NCBI GenBank assembly: GCA_938039765.1
Contig: CALHTV010000166.1
Coordinates: forward strand, 1-17,593
Source: an uncultured Dictyoglomus sp.
Lineage (GTDB): Bacteria > Dictyoglomota > Dictyoglomia > Dictyoglomales > Dictyoglomaceae
Reading direction: 5' to 3'
DNA length: 17,593 nucleotides
In this document: one piece after another, positions 14,660 to 17,593 of the stretch
Layout: the number at the start of each line of letters is the position of its first letter
Position numbering within the stretch: position 1 is the first letter of the stretch
The notes under the pieces: generated by a model
Database searches by the model: none
Seen by the model: the letters and a program-made list of their open reading frames with translations, nothing else
Told to the model about the DNA's origin: nothing
Translations under genes and position numbers: made by a program

Positions 14660-14734
14660 GGGCGCGTAGCTCAGTGGGAGAGCACTATCTTGACGCGGTA
14701 GGGGTCGGTGGTTCAATCCCACCCGCGCCCACCA
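14660..14734 (+). tRNA. tRNA-Val (anticodon GAC)
   Basis: A complete 75-nt cloverleaf. The acceptor stem is GGGCGCG with CGCGCCC, the D-arm is GCTC-AGTGGGA-GAGC, and the anticodon stem is CTATC/GGTAG with loop TTGACGC, giving anticodon GAC (valine, codon GUC and GUU by wobble). The T-arm is GGTGG-TTCAATC-CCACC. Discriminator A and an encoded CCA end at 14734. All stems pair fully. It lies a few bases after a perfect promoter and directly before the thrS T-box leader, with no terminator between, so it is probably processed out of the thrS leader transcript. Confidence 0.98.
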
Positions 14735-14747
14735 AAATGGAAAAGCT

Positions 14748-14979
14748 GTGAAGAGGAGAGTAACTTTTTCCAGCTTTCAGAGAGGAAAGCCGAAGGCTGA
14801 GAGGCTTTCTAAGTTAGAAAAAGGTGAACACCACCTCAGAGCTTCGTGCCGAAATCTTTAATAAAGAGAGTAAGCAGAGACGGGTGATTCCGTTAAAAAT
14901 CAAGAGAGGGTCTAATAAGGCCTATTAAGGTGGAACCACGGGGGGCTCCCGTCCTTTATTGGATGGGAGCCCTTTTTTT
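14748..14979 (+). promoter_or_regulatory. T-box riboswitch of thrS (threonine)
   Basis: Leader RNA that senses uncharged tRNA-Thr. Stem I begins around GAAGAGGAGAGTAAC (from 14752). It contains the AG-bulge/distal-loop hairpin GAAAGCC...GGCTTTC (after CAGAGAGG) and a specifier region GGTGAACACCACC with ACC (Thr) at 14830-14832 or 14833-14835. The T-box AAGGTGGAACCACGG is at 14927-14941. Its bulge TGGA would pair with a UCCA tRNA end, that is, discriminator U. The antiterminator forms from AAGG (14927-14930) with CCTT (14953-14956) and ACGG (14938-14941) with CCGT (14949-14952). It is mutually exclusive with the terminator. thrS follows, as the specifier predicts. The exact specifier triplet and 5' boundary are not certain. 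Confidence 0.93.
14943..14979 (+). terminator. Intrinsic terminator of the thrS T-box
   Basis: GGGCTCCC (14943-14950) pairs with GGGAGCCC (14965-14972). Inner GTCC/GGAT pairing extends the stem to 12 pairs around a TTTATT loop, and seven T residues follow (14973-14979). The 5' strand is shared with the antiterminator, so charged tRNA-Thr leads to termination before thrS. Confidence 0.95.
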
Positions 14980-15008
14980 GATTTATAAATAGATAGGAGG
15001 AGAAAAAG

Positions 15009-16931
15009 ATGAGCTGGAAAATGATCTATAAGGATAATGTATGGCAAAAAGAAGGAAATCTATTAGAAGTAATTAAAAAGGAAGGTTTAGGAGGGATTAT
15101 ATTAGGAGCTAAAATAGATGGTAAGCTTTCTGATTTAAATATTGTGCCCAAGGATGGTAGTATTGTGGAGCTTCTTGATTGGAGTACTCCTGAAGGAAGA
15201 GATATTTACCGACATACTTCGGCTCACATATTAGCTCATGCAGTAAAGGAACTTTTTCCAGAAGTAAAATTAGGTATAGGTCCAGCTATAGAAGATGGAT
15301 TTTACTATGATTTTTACAGAAATGAGCCCTTTACTCAAGAAGATCTTTTAAGAATTGAAAACAAAATGAGAGAAATAATAAGTCAAAATCTCTCCATAGA
15401 GAGGTTTGAATTACCCCGAGAAGAAGCCTTAGAGTTGTTGAAAGAGTTGAAAGAGGAATTCAAAATAGAACTTTTAGATGAAATTCCCGAAGGAGAAAAA
15501 ATATCCTTTTACAGACAAGGCAATTTTATTGATCTTTGTAGAGGGCCTCATTTACCATTCACTGGAATGGTCAGGGCTTTTAAACTTATAAATGTGTCTG
15601 GAGCCTATTGGAGAGGAAATGAAAAAAATCCAATGTTTCAAAGAATTTATGGTACCTCTTTTTTAACTCAAGAAGAATTAGATAAATACTTAGAAGAGAG
15701 GGAAGAGGCTCAAAGGCGAGACCATAGGAAACTCGGTAAGGAACTTGGAATTTTTGATACTTTTGAAGAAGCAGGGCCAGGTTTAATATTTTATCCTCCT
15801 AAAGGAGCTATGCTTAGATTATTAATAGAAGACTTTGAAAGAAGGGAACATCTGAAAAGAGGTTATTTACCTGTTATTACCCCTCATCTAATGCAGGCTG
15901 AACTTTGGAAGAGATCTGGACATTGGGACAATTATAGGGAAAATATGTTTTTCTTAGAGGTGGAAGATAAAGCTTATGCGGTAAAACCTATGAATTGTCC
16001 AGGTCACATTTTGATCTATAAATCCACAATAAGGAGTTATAGAGACTTACCTTTAAGGTTTTTTGAAATGGGTACAGTATATAGATATGAACGATCAGGA
16101 GTTCTTTATGGATTAGAAAGAGCACGAGGTTTTACTCAAGATGATGCTCATATATTTTGTACCCAAGAACAATTAGAAGAAGAAATAAAAAATGTTTTAG
16201 ATTTTGTTTTTTATATGTTAAGAAGTTTTGGGTTAAAGGATTATATTATTACCTTATCAACAAAACCTGAGAAATATATAGGTTCTGATGAGATATGGGA
16301 AAAGGCCACCTTAGCTTTAAGAAATGCTTTAGAAAGTGTAGGGGTTGAGTACCAGATTGCAGAAGGAGAAGGAGCTTTTTATGGTCCCAAAATTGATGTA
16401 GGATTAAAAGGGCTTTTGGGTAAAGTATGGCAAGGACCAACTATTCAAGTTGACTTTAATCTACCTGAAAGATTTGATCTAACTTATGATGCTCCTGATG
16501 GTACTAAGAAAAGACCTGTAATGATTCACAGAGCAATATTAGGTTCTTATGAGAGGTTTATAGGAATATTGATAGAGCATTATGGGGGAAGATTTCCTTT
16601 GTGGATTGCACCTATCCAGGTGAGAATTCTTCCTATAGCTGATAGACATGTTGAATATGCTTATTATGTTCTTAGATCTCTTGAAGAAAAAGATATAAGA
16701 GGTGAAATAGATTTGGATCAGGCTAAACTTAATTACAAGATAAGAAAAGCTATAAGCGAGAAAATTCCTTATATCTTTATAGTAGGAGACAAGGAAAAAG
16801 AGGAAGGAAAGGTGAGTGTGAGAACTCATACTAGAGATTTAGGAATGTTTAATTTAGAAGATGTTATAGGGAAACTTATGAAGGAAATAAGAGATAAGAA
16901 ACTTTTTGATGGGGGTTTTGAAGATGATTAA
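15009..16931 (+). CDS. thrS: Threonyl-tRNA synthetase
   Basis: Charges tRNA-Thr with threonine and removes mischarged serine. The 640 residues match the bacterial full-length form. The order is an N-terminal TGS domain (about 1-60), the N2 editing domain with HxxxH (His69-His73) and CRGPH (Cys177-His181), then the class II catalytic core. The core has the zinc-ligand Cys330 in KPMNCPGHI, FFEMGTVYRYERSG, RARGFTQDDAHIF, EGAFYGPKIDV and HRAILGSYERFIGILIEHY. A C-terminal anticodon-binding domain contains PIQVRILPI and KISVRTH-like GKVSVRTHTRDLG. An AGGAGG Shine-Dalgarno precedes ATG 15009. Expression is controlled by the T-box upstream. The prepilin peptidase gene overlaps its end by eight bases. 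Confidence 0.98.
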   Translation: MSWKMIYKDNVWQKEGNLLEVIKKEGLGGIILGAKIDGKLSDLNIVPKDGSIVELLDWSTPEGRDIYRHTSAHILAHAVKELFPEVKLGIGPAIEDGFYYDFYRNEPFTQEDLLRIENKMREIISQNLSIERFELPREEALELLKELKEEFKIELLDEIPEGEKISFYRQGNFIDLCRGPHLPFTGMVRAFKLINVSGAYWRGNEKNPMFQRIYGTSFLTQEELDKYLEEREEAQRRDHRKLGKELGIFDTFEEAGPGLIFYPPKGAMLRLLIEDFERREHLKRGYLPVITPHLMQAELWKRSGHWDNYRENMFFLEVEDKAYAVKPMNCPGHILIYKSTIRSYRDLPLRFFEMGTVYRYERSGVLYGLERARGFTQDDAHIFCTQEQLEEEIKNVLDFVFYMLRSFGLKDYIITLSTKPEKYIGSDEIWEKATLALRNALESVGVEYQIAEGEGAFYGPKIDVGLKGLLGKVWQGPTIQVDFNLPERFDLTYDAPDGTKKRPVMIHRAILGSYERFIGILIEHYGGRFPLWIAPIQVRILPIADRHVEYAYYVLRSLEEKDIRGEIDLDQAKLNYKIRKAISEKIPYIFIVGDKEKEEGKVSVRTHTRDLGMFNLEDVIGKLMKEIRDKKLFDGGFEDD

Positions 16932-17593
16932 AGTTTTAATGGGTATATGGTTTTTTCTTTTAGGAAGCGTAGTAGGAAGTTTTCTAAATGTGGTTATATA
17001 TAGACTTCCTCGTAGAGAGTCTATAATTTTTCCTTCTTCTCATTGTCCTTCCTGTGGGCATAAACTTTCAGTTAGGGACTTAATTCCTATAGTTAGCTAT
17101 ATTTTACTAAAAGGGAAATGTAGATACTGTGGGACTAAGATTTCTTTAAGATATCCTCTTGTTGAGACGCTTTCGGGTTTATATTTTGCTTTTGTTTTTT
17201 ATTTTTTTGATTTTTCTTTTTTTACCTTTAAAGCTTTGGTGTTATTTTCTCTATTGTTACCTATTTTTTTTATAGATTTAGAGCATATGCTAATACCTGA
17301 CGTTATATCTATTCCAGGAACAATTGTCGGTTTTTTCATGGCAGTATTAGAGGGCAAATTAGGAGAAAGTTTTTTAGGGAGTGTTTTTTATGGAGGAGTT
17401 TTACTGTTTATTTATCTATCTGCTCTTTTGATTTTGAAAGAAGAGGGAATGGGACAAGGAGATATAAAACTTGGCTTTATGCTTGGTGCTTTTCTAGAGT
17501 TAAAATTATCTATTTTGTCTCTATTTTTAAGTTATTTTATTGGTGGATTAATCTCTATATTATTGATATTGATAAAAAGAAAGGAAATTAAGT
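16924..17593 (+). CDS. pilD: Prepilin peptidase (type IV leader peptidase), 3' truncated by window
   Basis: Polytopic membrane aspartyl protease that cleaves type IV prepilin or pseudopilin signal peptides; many members also N-methylate the new N-terminus. About 223 residues are visible and the frame runs off the window. The start is ATG 16924 within the end of thrS. The cytoplasmic loop after the first segment has the Cys pairs CPSCGH (Cys41, Cys44) and CRYCG (Cys66, Cys69). PLVETLSG follows. The two catalytic aspartates are Asp118 in FIDLEHMLIPD and Asp180 in GMGQGDIKLG. Several hydrophobic segments surround these. No pilin genes are visible here, so its substrates (pili or DNA uptake/secretion pseudopilins) lie elsewhere. 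Confidence 0.95.
   Translation, partial: MIKVLMGIWFFLLGSVVGSFLNVVIYRLPRRESIIFPSSHCPSCGHKLSVRDLIPIVSYILLKGKCRYCGTKISLRYPLVETLSGLYFAFVFYFFDFSFFTFKALVLFSLLLPIFFIDLEHMLIPDVISIPGTIVGFFMAVLEGKLGESFLGSVFYGGVLLFIYLSALLILKEEGMGQGDIKLGFMLGAFLELKLSILSLFLSYFIGGLISILLILIKRKEIK

Noticed and set aside
13631..16829. Minus-strand open frames opposite alaS and thrS.
   Set aside because: Shadow frames of conserved genes with no independent coding evidence.

Overview
The window is an AT-rich bacterial chromosome segment with tightly packed genes, all on the + strand. The rpoA-rplQ-ecfA1-ecfA2-ecfT-truA-rplM-rpsI order is the classic arrangement of Firmicutes-like genomes. The glmS ribozyme and the threonyl T-box leader point the same way. 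Very low GC in the protein genes, much higher GC in the structural RNAs, and Lys/Glu-rich proteins suggest a thermophile. Dictyoglomus is my best guess, but this is an inference from overall character and not a database match.

Layout. 1-3815: end of the ribosomal-protein/RNA-polymerase cluster (alpha C-terminus, L17), the ECF transporter energising module (two ATPases and EcfT), and tRNA pseudouridine synthase TruA. 3812-11362: a new promoter at the end of truA starts a run of rplM, rpsI, an AMMECR1-domain gene, an AmrS-type radical SAM gene, a small membrane-anchored unknown, glmM, the glmS ribozyme, glmS, acpS and a membrane TPR protein. Gaps in this run are near zero except at the ribozyme. 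11359-11574: a promoter and a roughly 170-nt structured RNA with 6S RNA architecture. 11610-14628: alaS and ruvX. 14618-16931: a strong promoter, tRNA-Val(GAC), a threonine T-box leader with its terminator, and thrS. 16924-end: a prepilin peptidase gene cut by the window edge.

How the genes work together. Most products serve translation: L17, L13, S9, TruA, AlaS, ThrS and tRNA-Val. GlmM and GlmS are two steps of UDP-GlcNAc synthesis. GlmS is controlled by the self-cleaving glmS ribozyme, which senses its product GlcN6P. The ECF module is the shared kind, with no substrate-binding S component beside it.

The most interesting part is 7997-8203. The ribozyme cleavage site directly abuts the last base of the glmM stop codon. 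Between the ribozyme and the glmS start lies a long hairpin that buries the glmS Shine-Dalgarno sequence, a possible second layer of control. Three promoters (for rplM, 6S RNA and tRNA-Val) have their -35 boxes in the last codons or stop codon of the preceding gene. RuvX appears to lack one expected catalytic Asp. No mobile elements, CRISPR arrays or obviously foreign genes were seen.
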